This document shows positions 16,281 to 26,057 of a stretch of 53,534 nt of DNA, piece after piece. This DNA comes from Clostridia bacterium (GTDB lineage: Bacteria; Bacillota; Clostridia; Christensenellales; Pumilibacteraceae), in NCBI GenBank assembly GCA_022791055.1, contig JAAVYI010000035.1, forward strand, positions 1-53,534, read 5' to 3'. How positions within the stretch are numbered: the first letter of the stretch is position 1; each line of letters opens with the position of its first letter. A model generated the notes under the pieces. That model made no database searches, was not told the DNA's origin, and saw only the letters and a list, made by a program, of their open reading frames with translations. Both the position numbers and the translations under genes were made by a program.

Positions 16281-19200
16281 TTACGCTGCTGCCGGATTCA
16301 ATGTGATCGTAACACTGTCAATGTAGACTTTATAGAACGACTGATACGACGCGCCCGCAATTTGGATATACTCCAACACCTCGTCACCCGAAATACCTCT
16401 ACCGGTGATCGTTGCTACAGGGGCGTCCTGGGTTTGCCATTCATTCTCTACACTGCTGCCGGTATTGATCCAAGCGATATGGTGCGGACCCGTGCCGTTT
16501 TGCGACGTGTTGTCGTTGAGGAAGATCTGTCCGATTCCGCTGGACGATGTTCCGCCGGCGTGTTTCTTTGCATCCGGAATAGCTTCCCATTCCTCGTCGG
16601 TCAAGTTGGCAAACTTCACATGGAAAGAAATACTCCTGATGTCGTTTACCTTATATTTTCCTCCCAACCCGGTCAGGTTGATACGCATTCTGCCGTAACC
16701 GATTGCGTCACTGCCGGGCAACATGTACCCTTGCATAGTACCGTCCGAAACCGAGCATTTGTGCTCAGAAGTATCCATAGACGCGTCAAGAGTTAACCCG
16801 TTCTCACCGAAGGACAACTTGATTTGCGGCAATTCCTTGAGCGTGAACGTAACCGTCTTTTCTTCGCTCTCGTTGCCGGCCGCATCCACGCCTTTCAATT
16901 TCAACGTATACGTACCGTCGAACGCACCGCTTGCGGGCGCCGTAAACTTTTTGCCCGTTACGGAAACAGCCGTACCGTCCTTTGTCAGCGAGACCACTTC
17001 CCAAGTCGCGTTCTCTTTGTCGTCGGTAACGGTAATGCCCTTAAGTTGGCTCATGTCGACGTTGCCGCCGGCAATCGCTTCCAACGTCTGCGTTTCGGTA
17101 GGCACGGTCACCGTCGGCGGCGTCGTGTCATTGGATTTGAACTTGATCGTTATGCTGTCTATAAAGAGGTTATAGAACGTATTCCATTGTCTGCCTACAA
17201 ACTGGAAGTACTCCAATACCGTCGTAGCCGGAATATTCCTGTCGATGATTTGCGCTTGCCTATTGGCAACCGAGGTTTGCGATTCATAATCCTCTGCGCC
17301 GGTATTGATCCAACCGATGTGGTTCGTCTTATCCTTCAAATCGCCGTTTTGACTCGTGTAGTCGTTGAGGTAGATACCGCCGAGTCCGCCGGATTTTTTC
17401 GCGCCGGCTTCTTTCTCCGCGTCTTCAACGGCATCCCATTCAGCATCGGTCCATTTACTCATCGAAAACTTGAACGAAATACTCTCGATGTCGTCTACCG
17501 TCCAATAACCGCCGTACTCGCCCAAGTTGACCCTGAGCGCGCCGTAGCCCTCGTCGGGTTTGAACGTGACCGGGTAGAGATTGGCTTTCAAGCTGCCTTT
17601 TGCGGTACCGTCTTCTACGATTTTCACGTCGTGCGCCGTCTTTTGCTCGGCCGAAATCAGGTTCAAAATATCCGCGGCCGTGAGTTTGACCTCGCGCATA
17701 TACGGTTGGACGTCGAACGTAACCGTTTTTTCTTGGCTTCTGTTACCGGCCGTATCCACACCTTGTAATTGCAAAGTGTACGTCGTTTTTACTGTCGGCG
17801 CCGCAAACTTCTTGTCCGCCGTTACGGCAACTTCCTCGTTGCCCTTTTTCAGCGAGACCACTTCCCAACCCGGTTGCATATCGATGTCGTCGGTGACGGT
17901 AACATGCAATCTGTTTAAGTCAACGAACCCGTCGTTTTGCGCGCCGATCTTCTGCGTGCCGTCCGGTACGGTCACCGTCGGCGCTACCTCGTCGTCATAA
18001 ATGAGTTCGATATAGTCGATCAGAACTTTGCCGGTAGGATCTCCGTTGACGTTGGAAGAACAAATATGCAACTCTTTAAGCACTGCCGAAAGCGGTATCT
18101 TGCGATCGGTAAAGTTCTCCTTCTGCGTCGAATACATATACGGATCGCCGGTATTGTCGTGCTGTCTGTCGTATGTGATTTTCGTGTAATCGAACCAACC
18201 GATATGGCTTACATTGTCTTCGGGATTGTCGGGGTTTAGATTTTGCTCCGTGTAATCGTTCAAATACAGAACGTCGGTGCTCTTTTGCTTGATGACCCGA
18301 TAATTGACCTTGATCGCTTTCAGGTCTCCGACGGTGCAAACGTCGCCCAAATCGATGGTGACCGCATTATCCAAGAACGAGCCGAAAACGACTTCGAGCG
18401 CGCGTCCGCCGGTCGCGTTGCTGTCGTCTACCAATCGGGCGCTCCCGAGGCCGGAAGCCGAAACCAACATGGTGCTGCTCGGCAATTCGAACTTCAGCTG
18501 CTCCTTATAGTACGCCTTTTTCTCCTTGGGAACATTTAAGTCGAATAGTTCAACATGCAATTTTCCCGAAACCTTATTCTCACTCTCGTTTTCCGCCGCA
18601 TCGATACCGCGCACGGTCACCGTGTAGTCGCCCGCTTTCGCCGGTATAAATTTGTTGTCGGTGACGGACACGGTAGCGCCGCTCGGATCGGTGACGGAAA
18701 TCACTTTATAGGTCGGCGCAGGATCGCTCGGATCGGTGACGGTCACCTGTAAAGAGGAAAGATCGAGCGCCGTATTGAGCGGCAGACAGACTTTTGCGTC
18801 TGCGACCTCGATGACCGTGGGGAGATCGATGTCTTTATTTTCGTCATAAGAGCGAACGCAAATGTTGTCTACATACAGCTTGCTGCCCCTTGCTGCCGTC
18901 GTCGAAACGTGAATGCCTTGCACTTTCGCGTCTGCGGTCACGTCACGCACTTGCTCGTAGGAAATGACGACCTTTTGCATGTCGCTTGCATACTTTGCCG
19001 GTTCCAAACCGACGACCGATTTGACCAAGTCTTTGGCATAGACAATGCCGACGTCCACCGTGACGAAAGCATCGGCGTCCAGACCGAGATCTATTTGCAA
19101 GAACTGACTTTCTTTCAACTCGACCGTTTCGTCGAACAGGTAGATAAAGCCGTCGCCCGAATTGTTGGATGTCACCGAGAGAACTTTCGTTTGATTGGTG

Positions 19201-21068
19201 CCGAAGCCATCGTTTTTGATCGCAAAGTTCGCGGTATTGTCCATCACCCAGTTGTCGCGCACGTTGGTGAGTCTTCCGTTCTCGAACGTGGCAATCGTGC
19301 CGTCCTGCTGCTCGCTCGGGTTTTCCTTATAGCGTACCGTGATTTCGTCCAAATAGAAGTCGCACGTATACTCGGTACCCGGCTTATAATCGGGGTACGC
19401 GCTTGCATCCCCTTTCAAATAGCAGTAGAAGTACATACCGGTCACTTTGCCGTCGCCGCAAATTCTGCGTAGCATTTCGTTGCTGAAAACGTACTCACGC
19501 CATTGGTCGGGCGTAAACAACAGCTGTTTGCCCGCGTCGTACCAGCGTTGGACTGCGCTATCGAAGCCGCTGCCGTCGAAGAATCCGAACACGACTGCCG
19601 AATGTTCCGAGGCCGCATACATATGGACCGCCAAGCTGTTCACTTGGTCCAAGTCGAGCGGTTCGGGGAACATATAGGTCAGGCCGCCGTAAAGCGCGGT
19701 GATTGTGCCGTGTAGCACGCCGCCCCTTGCGCCGTCATTCGGGGCGCCGGTATTCGCTTTGTTGGGGGCCGGAATTTTCGCATCGCCTTCGGGCAGCAAT
19801 TCGAACTTTGTGCCGTCTACGCGTCCCATGGTCGTCGTCGGTTGCGAATAGAGGTTTTGATACAAGTTGACGCTGTACTTTTCCGAACTGAAGTCGGCAA
19901 GCACCGTCTTACCGGAGGATTTGTAACGAGGCGGAATATACGGCTCTCCGTCAAAGGTAATGGAGTCGATATACATCGTCACGCCGCCTACGTCGCGGTA
20001 GGAAATGACGAAGTCCTTGAAGTTGAGATTATAGCCGAACGAGATCGGACACACGGTCATCTCATGCCATTGTCCCGCTTTTAGGCCGAACATTTGCCCC
20101 ACCGTACCCTTATCGGTCATTTCCGACGCACTTCTGTACAGTTTGACATAATCGGTGTCTTTATCCACAGCAAAGCGAATGATGATGTTGCGGCCTTGGC
20201 TGGCGAGCAAATCCTCGTGCAGTCTGAACTTGGTGTGTACGTCGCCGTACACTTTGTCGCTTGTTATTTTGAGTACGCCGTTGCCGTCCGTTTCTCCCGT
20301 GATAGCCGGGTAGCCGCTCGTCACAATTTGGCGCGTGATATTGTCCTCGGTGCGGACGTTCATTACCAAATCGAGATAGTCTTGTTTGTCAAACGAGTAA
20401 ATGACGTGATCCGCTCTGTCGCTGTCGATGTACTTCTTCGAGCATTCGGTTGTCAGGACCTGCTCGGCAGAGACGCCGTTATTGTCACGAACGAACACTT
20501 TGGTAAGGTATTTACCGATCTTGGTTAAGGTGAACTTACCGTCCGTCACCGTGACGGCAGCGCCGTCCGGGTCGGTCACGGTATAGGAAATGCTCGTATC
20601 GTCGATTCCGGCCAAATCGCTGAACGTACAGGTCGGAAGCGGAACCGTTTCGCCTTCTACGCCGTACAAAGCATAGCTGACAACGTTGATGACCGGCGCG
20701 ATTGTATCGCGGCAATTCACGTTGACGGTCAAGGTCTTATCATTCGCCGTATAGACGGCGCGATACGCGCCCACTGCGCGGAACGTGTACGAACCGTATG
20801 CCAACTTCAACTCGTTGTCCGCTGCGTCGTACAGCGCAAGCGTAGCCGTCACTTTTTCTCCGTTGACGGCCGCGTTCAGCGGGAATGCGTACACCGTGCC
20901 GTACTCGACGTCGATCGCGCTGTGATCTTTGTCAAACGCCAGTTCGCCGTCCGCGTTATAAATGCACAGGCCGTCCGCAGGTTTCTTCTTACAGGCGACA
21001 ATGGTGACGCTCAGCGTCAGCACGATCGCCAAAATCAATATCGATAAAAATCTCTTTTTATTTTTCAT
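16281..21068 (-). CDS. Giant surface lipoprotein with alternating Ig-like and carbohydrate-binding-type modules
   Basis: This 1595-residue lipoprotein has a lipobox ending LSVTIVAC (Cys 26), so it is anchored to the outer face of the membrane. After two N-terminal Ig/PKD-like domains (about 35-210) come beta-sandwich modules. The C-terminal half repeats one pattern three times: an Ig-like domain ending in (K/R)GVDxAGNxSxEKTVTF, then a module with LNDYTSQN...HIGW(I/F) and a final strand IDSITIKFK. The repeats diverge, so this is old internal duplication. There is no catalytic domain. It is the last and longest gene of the operon (18 bp after the glycosidase-like gene; GGGAG before ATG). A glycan-binding or adhesive role is inferred. 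Confidence 0.8.
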   Translation of the reverse strand: MKNKKRFLSILILAIVLTLSVTIVACKKKPADGLCIYNADGELAFDKDHSAIDVEYGTVYAFPLNAAVNGEKVTATLALYDAADNELKLAYGSYTFRAVGAYRAVYTANDKTLTVNVNCRDTIAPVINVVSYALYGVEGETVPLPTCTFSDLAGIDDTSISYTVTDPDGAAVTVTDGKFTLTKIGKYLTKVFVRDNNGVSAEQVLTTECSKKYIDSDRADHVIYSFDKQDYLDLVMNVRTEDNITRQIVTSGYPAITGETDGNGVLKITSDKVYGDVHTKFRLHEDLLASQGRNIIIRFAVDKDTDYVKLYRSASEMTDKGTVGQMFGLKAGQWHEMTVCPISFGYNLNFKDFVISYRDVGGVTMYIDSITFDGEPYIPPRYKSSGKTVLADFSSEKYSVNLYQNLYSQPTTTMGRVDGTKFELLPEGDAKIPAPNKANTGAPNDGARGGVLHGTITALYGGLTYMFPEPLDLDQVNSLAVHMYAASEHSAVVFGFFDGSGFDSAVQRWYDAGKQLLFTPDQWREYVFSNEMLRRICGDGKVTGMYFYCYLKGDASAYPDYKPGTEYTCDFYLDEITVRYKENPSEQQDGTIATFENGRLTNVRDNWVMDNTANFAIKNDGFGTNQTKVLSVTSNNSGDGFIYLFDETVELKESQFLQIDLGLDADAFVTVDVGIVYAKDLVKSVVGLEPAKYASDMQKVVISYEQVRDVTADAKVQGIHVSTTAARGSKLYVDNICVRSYDENKDIDLPTVIEVADAKVCLPLNTALDLSSLQVTVTDPSDPAPTYKVISVTDPSGATVSVTDNKFIPAKAGDYTVTVRGIDAAENESENKVSGKLHVELFDLNVPKEKKAYYKEQLKFELPSSTMLVSASGLGSARLVDDSNATGGRALEVVFGSFLDNAVTIDLGDVCTVGDLKAIKVNYRVIKQKSTDVLYLNDYTEQNLNPDNPEDNVSHIGWFDYTKITYDRQHDNTGDPYMYSTQKENFTDRKIPLSAVLKELHICSSNVNGDPTGKVLIDYIELIYDDEVAPTVTVPDGTQKIGAQNDGFVDLNRLHVTVTDDIDMQPGWEVVSLKKGNEEVAVTADKKFAAPTVKTTYTLQLQGVDTAGNRSQEKTVTFDVQPYMREVKLTAADILNLISAEQKTAHDVKIVEDGTAKGSLKANLYPVTFKPDEGYGALRVNLGEYGGYWTVDDIESISFKFSMSKWTDAEWDAVEDAEKEAGAKKSGGLGGIYLNDYTSQNGDLKDKTNHIGWINTGAEDYESQTSVANRQAQIIDRNIPATTVLEYFQFVGRQWNTFYNLFIDSITIKFKSNDTTPPTVTVPTETQTLEAIAGGNVDMSQLKGITVTDDKENATWEVVSLTKDGTAVSVTGKKFTAPASGAFDGTYTLKLKGVDAAGNESEEKTVTFTLKELPQIKLSFGENGLTLDASMDTSEHKCSVSDGTMQGYMLPGSDAIGYGRMRINLTGLGGKYKVNDIRSISFHVKFANLTDEEWEAIPDAKKHAGGTSSSGIGQIFLNDNTSQNGTGPHHIAWINTGSSVENEWQTQDAPVATITGRGISGDEVLEYIQIAGASYQSFYKVYIDSVTITLNPAAA

Positions 21069-21086
21069 CTTTTTTCTCCCTCGCCG

Positions 21087-22508
21087 TTATGCCAAAGGTA
21101 TGACGAACAGGCCTTGACCGGGCGCGATGTCCGCTTCCAATACCCCGTTTGTCAGGTCGACCGTGCGCACTTCGCCGCGGTCGAGCAACATGGCGCGGGT
21201 CGCATTGTTAAATTCGGCGCGTACACGGTCGGTCTTGCGGTCGAGACTGTACGACTGGTTGGTGATCATATAGCCGTCGCGTCCCTCGCCGTCTTTCATG
21301 ATGCCGACCAACGTGTCTTGCGTAGCGGTCAAGCCTTTGAGTCCGGCATAGGACGATAGCGTGTCGCCGGTCTTGAATCCTGCGTTGGCGCGCTCGACCG
21401 TCGACTGATTCTCGCTGCCCTCGAAGAACATAATGCCCTGCCAATCGTCGGCAAATTGCAAATAGATATGGTCGATCTTCTTGACTTCTTCAAGCGCTTG
21501 CTGTGTATACCACATCAGCTCGGTATCGCCGTAGTACGTTCTCAGACAAATGTCGGTCGCATCGAACGCATTCCAGTATCCCGAATACTTATAGCCGACA
21601 AAGCCGTTGATTCCGAAGGACATTGCCGTATACAGCTGGTAGGTCATCTCCTGTGCGCTGATCGTCTCGCGGTAGACGGGATCCCATTCCATTTGCAAAT
21701 AGAACATGCGTTTGCCCACTTCATACTCGTCCGACGCCTGACGCTGTGTCACCAGTTTTTTAAGATACAGCCCCTGCCGCGGCGCAGGCCGCCCCGATTC
21801 CACTCTGTACGGATACACGTCCTGCGCCAGCACGCGATCCTTAGCGTCCAATTTACTCAGCACCGCTTCACAGTACGCTTCCAAAGAACCGTATCCGAAA
21901 TCGCCGTCCTCCAAACCGATGGCAAGCACCGTTTCGCATAAAGCGTCCGCATGTTTATCGAGAATATAGTTCGTTTCGTTGAGAATGTAGTCGTAAATCG
22001 TATTGTGTTCGAGACCGCCGGTCTTATGCGAGGCGGGCACCTGCGGCGTGTCCTTAGGCGAAGCGTCGCCGAGCGGCTCGTCGCAAACGTTCACGCCGTA
22101 TACGTTGCCGTATTGCCACAAATCGTTTGTCTCGCTTTGCATACGCAAAGAGCTGGGCGAAGTGCGGTTGCCGCCGATATTGATGACGACCGCCAAATCG
22201 TGTTTGGTCGCTTGCCGTATGACGTACTCGATCCCGCTCGAGTTGTAGTCGAACGCATTGCCGACGTACATCACGTTGAAGCCGCAACCTTTGTATTTTT
22301 CGATCTGCGTGTCGGTCGGCTTCGGCTCGCACCACGCGCCCAAATACAGTTCCGTGTTAAAGAGATTTTCTTTAACAGTACCCCCCCCCGTCGACTCCGG
22401 GTACACCGGATCGCCGGTTGCCGCCACGACGGGTGTCGCAAACAGACAGCTGACCGCCACGGCTGCGGCCGCCAACGCGACGGCCAACCGTTTTCTTACT
22501 CTTTTCAT
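21087..22508 (-). CDS. Secreted glycoside hydrolase-like TIM-barrel protein
   Basis: This 473-residue protein has a signal peptide (KRVRKRLAVALAAAAVAVSC then FATPVVAA). The barrel starts with LGAWCEPKPTDTQIEKYKGCGFNVMYVGN, a pattern seen in putative secreted glycosidases; NVCDEP (about residue 140) carries an Asp-Glu pair typical of barrel glycosidases, and MEWDP is another acidic strand end. A small C-terminal beta domain follows. I chose ATG 22508 over the upstream TTG 22523 because GGGAGGAAGG sits between them as the ribosome binding site. The enzymatic activity is not proven. It is encoded between the solute-binding protein and the giant lipoprotein. Confidence 0.7.
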   Translation of the reverse strand: MKRVRKRLAVALAAAAVAVSCLFATPVVAATGDPVYPESTGGGTVKENLFNTELYLGAWCEPKPTDTQIEKYKGCGFNVMYVGNAFDYNSSGIEYVIRQATKHDLAVVINIGGNRTSPSSLRMQSETNDLWQYGNVYGVNVCDEPLGDASPKDTPQVPASHKTGGLEHNTIYDYILNETNYILDKHADALCETVLAIGLEDGDFGYGSLEAYCEAVLSKLDAKDRVLAQDVYPYRVESGRPAPRQGLYLKKLVTQRQASDEYEVGKRMFYLQMEWDPVYRETISAQEMTYQLYTAMSFGINGFVGYKYSGYWNAFDATDICLRTYYGDTELMWYTQQALEEVKKIDHIYLQFADDWQGIMFFEGSENQSTVERANAGFKTGDTLSSYAGLKGLTATQDTLVGIMKDGEGRDGYMITNQSYSLDRKTDRVRAEFNNATRAMLLDRGEVRTVDLTNGVLEADIAPGQGLFVIPLA

Positions 22509-22526
22509 CTTCCTTCCTCCCAAAAT

Positions 22527-24122
22527 TTATACTTCAGACGCAAGGCCTGCGTTCTGCAAAATAATATCCCAATCTTCTTTGAAACGCACGATCTCGGCGT
22601 CGAAAAATTCTTGTGCCGTCTTTACCGTCATCCCCTGCGCGATGGACGTGTGTTTGGGCAAAAAGTACCCGCTCTGCCAGATTGCGCCGTACTTGGTGAT
22701 GACCTTATCGGGCGCCGCAATCAATTCGTTAATCACATCTTGCATAAACGGAACGTTAAACTTCACTTTGTCGTAATTCTCCGGTCCGATAAAAGGCGAA
22801 AGCCCGTATGTCGATTTCGAGAACTGGTCAATGCCCATATCGGACGCCATAAAGACCAAAAATTCTTTTGCAAGTTCTTTTTTGGTCGAGTTGGACGGAA
22901 TAAACGCTTGGGCTTGGCATTTACTTCCGATCAGACGCCGCGCACTGCGAATGCGCGCAATATCGTCTGCCGAAACGGGGCTGCCCTTATACGCAGGCGC
23001 CGTACCCGTTTCGCCGCCGTCTATATAGTCGATAATCTCGCGTAGCACTGCGTCGTATTCGTTCTTCTTCGCCGCAGACAGCTTGGAAAACGCCGTGTCC
23101 CCTTCTCCGTAGAATTCCAAAGTTTCTACGATGTCGGACAGAATGGGACTGCGCATAAACCCGACTTCGGCTTGCGTTTCATCCAGATAGTCCTTGGTTT
23201 CGCTGTACGTCCAATCGCCGTTGGGCATAAAGACGCACAGTTTGGTGTCGCCGGCATACGGCAGGCCCGCCCAAGCCGACTGCGCATAGATATGCGACAT
23301 ATTTTGGCTATACTGGTGCGAATACTTCTTGATGACCTGCTCCCAAAAGCCCAATGCACGCAAATAGCCGATATTCTGCTCGATACACTGCGCATTGTCC
23401 GACAGTTTCCATTCCTCGCCCGTCCGATAATACCCTTGACGGTACATTTCATCATCTTCCAAACCGTTGTACTGCGCGGCAAACACCTCGGTTCCCGGAT
23501 ATTCGCTGTTCCATACGAAACCGTACCCGCCGGCGTCCTTGACGCGCTCGCACATATTCAACATCTCGTTGCTCGTTTTGGGCAACTCCCAGTTCCCCGC
23601 GCCGAACAACGTATTCAGCGTCGTTTTGTTATATACGTAGCCGCTGTTTTCGTTCAACCAAGGTACCGAGTAATAATGTCCGTCCGCTTGCACATAGGAA
23701 TCGATAAGCGTTTGATTCATCTTTTCGCCCATGGTTTTTTCTTCCCCGTCCGGTATCGAAGCAACCACGTCGTCCAATTGCGTCATGATGCCCGTCCGCC
23801 ATTTTTTCCACATTACGGAGTCGTTGAACATACAGATATCGCCGACGTTGCTGCCGGCATCCAACTGCGAGATGAACGAACTCGCCACGACAGTCGACTC
23901 GACCGTTACCGATTTGCCGGGATGCGTGGTCATGAACGCCTCGGCAATGTCGTATGCAAACTCTACGCCGAACCCCAAGTTGGATACGATAATCTTGATC
24001 GAATCGGGTGACTTCGGATCGTATTTCGGCTGTTCGCGCCCTGTCGGCGCACATGCGGCAAGCGGCGCGGCCATCGCAAACGCCAACAGCGCGCAAACCA
24101 TTTTACGGAATATTCCTTTCAT
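22527..24122 (-). CDS. Family-1 extracellular sugar-binding lipoprotein (ABC importer)
   Basis: This 531-residue solute-binding protein has a lipobox APLAAC (Cys 24). It follows the family-1 pattern: an early strand (IKIIVSNLGFGVEFAYDIAEAF), VTVESTVVASSFISQLDAG, WLNENSGYVYNKTTL and a C-terminal SKSTYGLSPFIGPENY. It sits directly downstream of the two permease genes and would deliver an oligosaccharide to them. The GH112 gene in the same island suggests a beta-galactosyl disaccharide such as galacto-N-biose or lacto-N-biose, but the pocket cannot be read from sequence. Confidence 0.88.
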   Translation of the reverse strand: MKGIFRKMVCALLAFAMAAPLAACAPTGREQPKYDPKSPDSIKIIVSNLGFGVEFAYDIAEAFMTTHPGKSVTVESTVVASSFISQLDAGSNVGDICMFNDSVMWKKWRTGIMTQLDDVVASIPDGEEKTMGEKMNQTLIDSYVQADGHYYSVPWLNENSGYVYNKTTLNTLFGAGNWELPKTSNEMLNMCERVKDAGGYGFVWNSEYPGTEVFAAQYNGLEDDEMYRQGYYRTGEEWKLSDNAQCIEQNIGYLRALGFWEQVIKKYSHQYSQNMSHIYAQSAWAGLPYAGDTKLCVFMPNGDWTYSETKDYLDETQAEVGFMRSPILSDIVETLEFYGEGDTAFSKLSAAKKNEYDAVLREIIDYIDGGETGTAPAYKGSPVSADDIARIRSARRLIGSKCQAQAFIPSNSTKKELAKEFLVFMASDMGIDQFSKSTYGLSPFIGPENYDKVKFNVPFMQDVINELIAAPDKVITKYGAIWQSGYFLPKHTSIAQGMTVKTAQEFFDAEIVRFKEDWDIILQNAGLASEV

Positions 24123-24159
24123 AGATACCTCCTATAAAAATTTCTGAAATTTTGACCTT

Positions 24160-25044
24160 TTAACTTTTGATCCCGCCGCCATACGACAGTTGCATGAATT
24201 TGTCGTTGAAGATGGCAAACAGCGCAACCGGCACGAGCAGTACCATCAAAGAACCGGCAAACAGTACGGGGATGTTCAGCAAAACTTCGGATTCCTTTTG
24301 ATAGATATACAGGCCGGTCGTAATGGGCGTGAAAGACGGCAGATACATCAACGGCGTCATGTAGTCGTTCCAGGCGGAAATGAAAGCCATAACCCACAGT
24401 GCGGACAGCACGCCGATGATCTGCGGCATCATAATTTGCCAGAACACGCGGAAGTGTCCCGCTCCCTCGATGAACGCCGCTTCCATATACGTTTTGGATT
24501 GGCCTTTGAATGCGGCGATCAAAAACATGCTGCCGCCTAAGCCCGTAATGTTGCGTAAAAGAATCAGCGGAGTGTTGTACATGCCGAGTTTGAAATACAA
24601 TTTGTACACGGCGGCGCTGTTCCCCATGACCGGCAGCGTCATCATGACGATCATGATTCCCCAAATGACATCGCGGCCGGGAAACTTGTACTTGGCCATG
24701 ATATACGACGCCATGGCCGCAGTCAGCAGATTGATAGTCGGCGGCAACATCGACAGCCACACACTGTTCAGCAGCATGACCCATACGCTTTTGCCGCCCG
24801 CCTGCAACTCGGTAAACGCCTGTATGTAGTTGGAAAATTTCCAGTCCTTCGGCAATGCGATTGCGTCGCGGATATATTCGACGCGGCCTTTGAGCGACGT
24901 CAAGAACGCCCAAACGATTGCGCCGAGCAACGTGCTGATGTACAGCACGAGCACGATAAACATAACGATTTTCAAGGGCGTCCATTTCTTTTCGACGCTG
25001 CCCGATTTGATTTTCTTGAATCGCGGTGCTAAATTCGTTTGCAT
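24160..25044 (-). CDS. Sugar ABC transporter permease (MalG-type)
   Basis: This 294-residue inner-membrane protein has six hydrophobic segments and the EAA loop in YMEAAFIEGAGHFRVFWQIMMPQI, which contacts the ATPase. ATG 25044 follows GGGAGGG. It lies 11 nt after the stop of the first permease, an arrangement typical of the carbohydrate uptake 1 family. The island contains no ATPase, so a shared MsmX-like ATPase elsewhere is presumably used. Confidence 0.9.
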   Translation of the reverse strand: MQTNLAPRFKKIKSGSVEKKWTPLKIVMFIVLVLYISTLLGAIVWAFLTSLKGRVEYIRDAIALPKDWKFSNYIQAFTELQAGGKSVWVMLLNSVWLSMLPPTINLLTAAMASYIMAKYKFPGRDVIWGIMIVMMTLPVMGNSAAVYKLYFKLGMYNTPLILLRNITGLGGSMFLIAAFKGQSKTYMEAAFIEGAGHFRVFWQIMMPQIIGVLSALWVMAFISAWNDYMTPLMYLPSFTPITTGLYIYQKESEVLLNIPVLFAGSLMVLLVPVALFAIFNDKFMQLSYGGGIKS

Positions 25045-25055
25045 ATTGCCCTCCC

Positions 25056-26027
25056 CTAAAATTCTACGTCGGCATACACTTTGTCGAGCAGTTTGCGCGC
25101 TATGATGGCTATCGGCGCCAGGAAAGCCGTCAGGATCAGTCCGACGGCAGACGGGTACTCGAAACTGTGACTGACGATAACCTGGTCGTAATACCAGTAT
25201 CCGATCGTGTACGTGTCGGCACCGCCGCCGGTCAACAAGAGGATCGGACCGTCGGCCGCTAAAAATCCGGTGATTTTCTGCAACAGCAGGATATGCACGG
25301 TCGGCCAAATCATCGGAATGATGATCTTCCAAAACTCCGTCCAAGCGCCGATACCGTCGAGCTTGGCAGACTCGACAATCTCTTCGGGAATGCGGCTCAT
25401 GGCGGCCGTCAGCAAGATATATCCCCCGCAAAATCCGACCCAGGTATTGTACGCCCACACCGTCCATTTGGCCCAATGGTCGTCATGCAACAGCACGGTA
25501 ACGGCTTTCCCGGTCAACTTCTGCGAAATCGAACTGATCAGTCCGTGGACTTCTACGATGTTCTTGAAAATGGTGACCATAACAACGGTCGAAAGTATCG
25601 ACGGCAGATACAGCAACACTTTGAATACCTTTTCGCCGTGTATCTTTTTGTACAGCACGTAACTGACGAGGAACGCCATCGGCATTACGACGATGTTGCC
25701 GGCCACAAACAAGAACAGTGTGTTTTTAAGCGCCGCCTTGAACTGCTTGACCGCATATCCTTTATACGTCATTTCCTGCCAAAATCGGCGGAAGTTGTCG
25801 AGCGACCAAACGTAAATTTCTTCATTGTTTTCCCCATAGCCGACAAACTTTTGAAAGGCCATAGCGAACGAACTGAAATTGACGTACACGTAAAACACGG
25901 CCCAACTTATAATCGAAAGCGACAGCATAAGCACGATAAACAGGTACTTATGTCGTCGCAACGGCTTGGGAAAATCGTCATACCGATCCATAAACCGTTT
26001 TTTGGTTGTCCGCAGATTACTTTCCAT
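25056..26027 (-). CDS. Sugar ABC transporter permease (MalF-type)
   Basis: This 323-residue permease has a basic cytosolic N-terminus, six hydrophobic segments and the EAA loop in EIVESAKLDGIGAWTEFWKIIIPMIWP. GGGAGG precedes ATG 26027. It pairs with the following permease and the family-1 binding protein to form a carbohydrate importer. It starts 30 bp after the end of the DUF4838 gene, within the same operon. Confidence 0.9.
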   Translation of the reverse strand: MESNLRTTKKRFMDRYDDFPKPLRRHKYLFIVLMLSLSIISWAVFYVYVNFSSFAMAFQKFVGYGENNEEIYVWSLDNFRRFWQEMTYKGYAVKQFKAALKNTLFLFVAGNIVVMPMAFLVSYVLYKKIHGEKVFKVLLYLPSILSTVVMVTIFKNIVEVHGLISSISQKLTGKAVTVLLHDDHWAKWTVWAYNTWVGFCGGYILLTAAMSRIPEEIVESAKLDGIGAWTEFWKIIIPMIWPTVHILLLQKITGFLAADGPILLLTGGGADTYTIGYWYYDQVIVSHSFEYPSAVGLILTAFLAPIAIIARKLLDKVYADVEF

Positions 26028-26057
26028 AGCATATCCTCCCTTGTTTCAAAATTCCGC

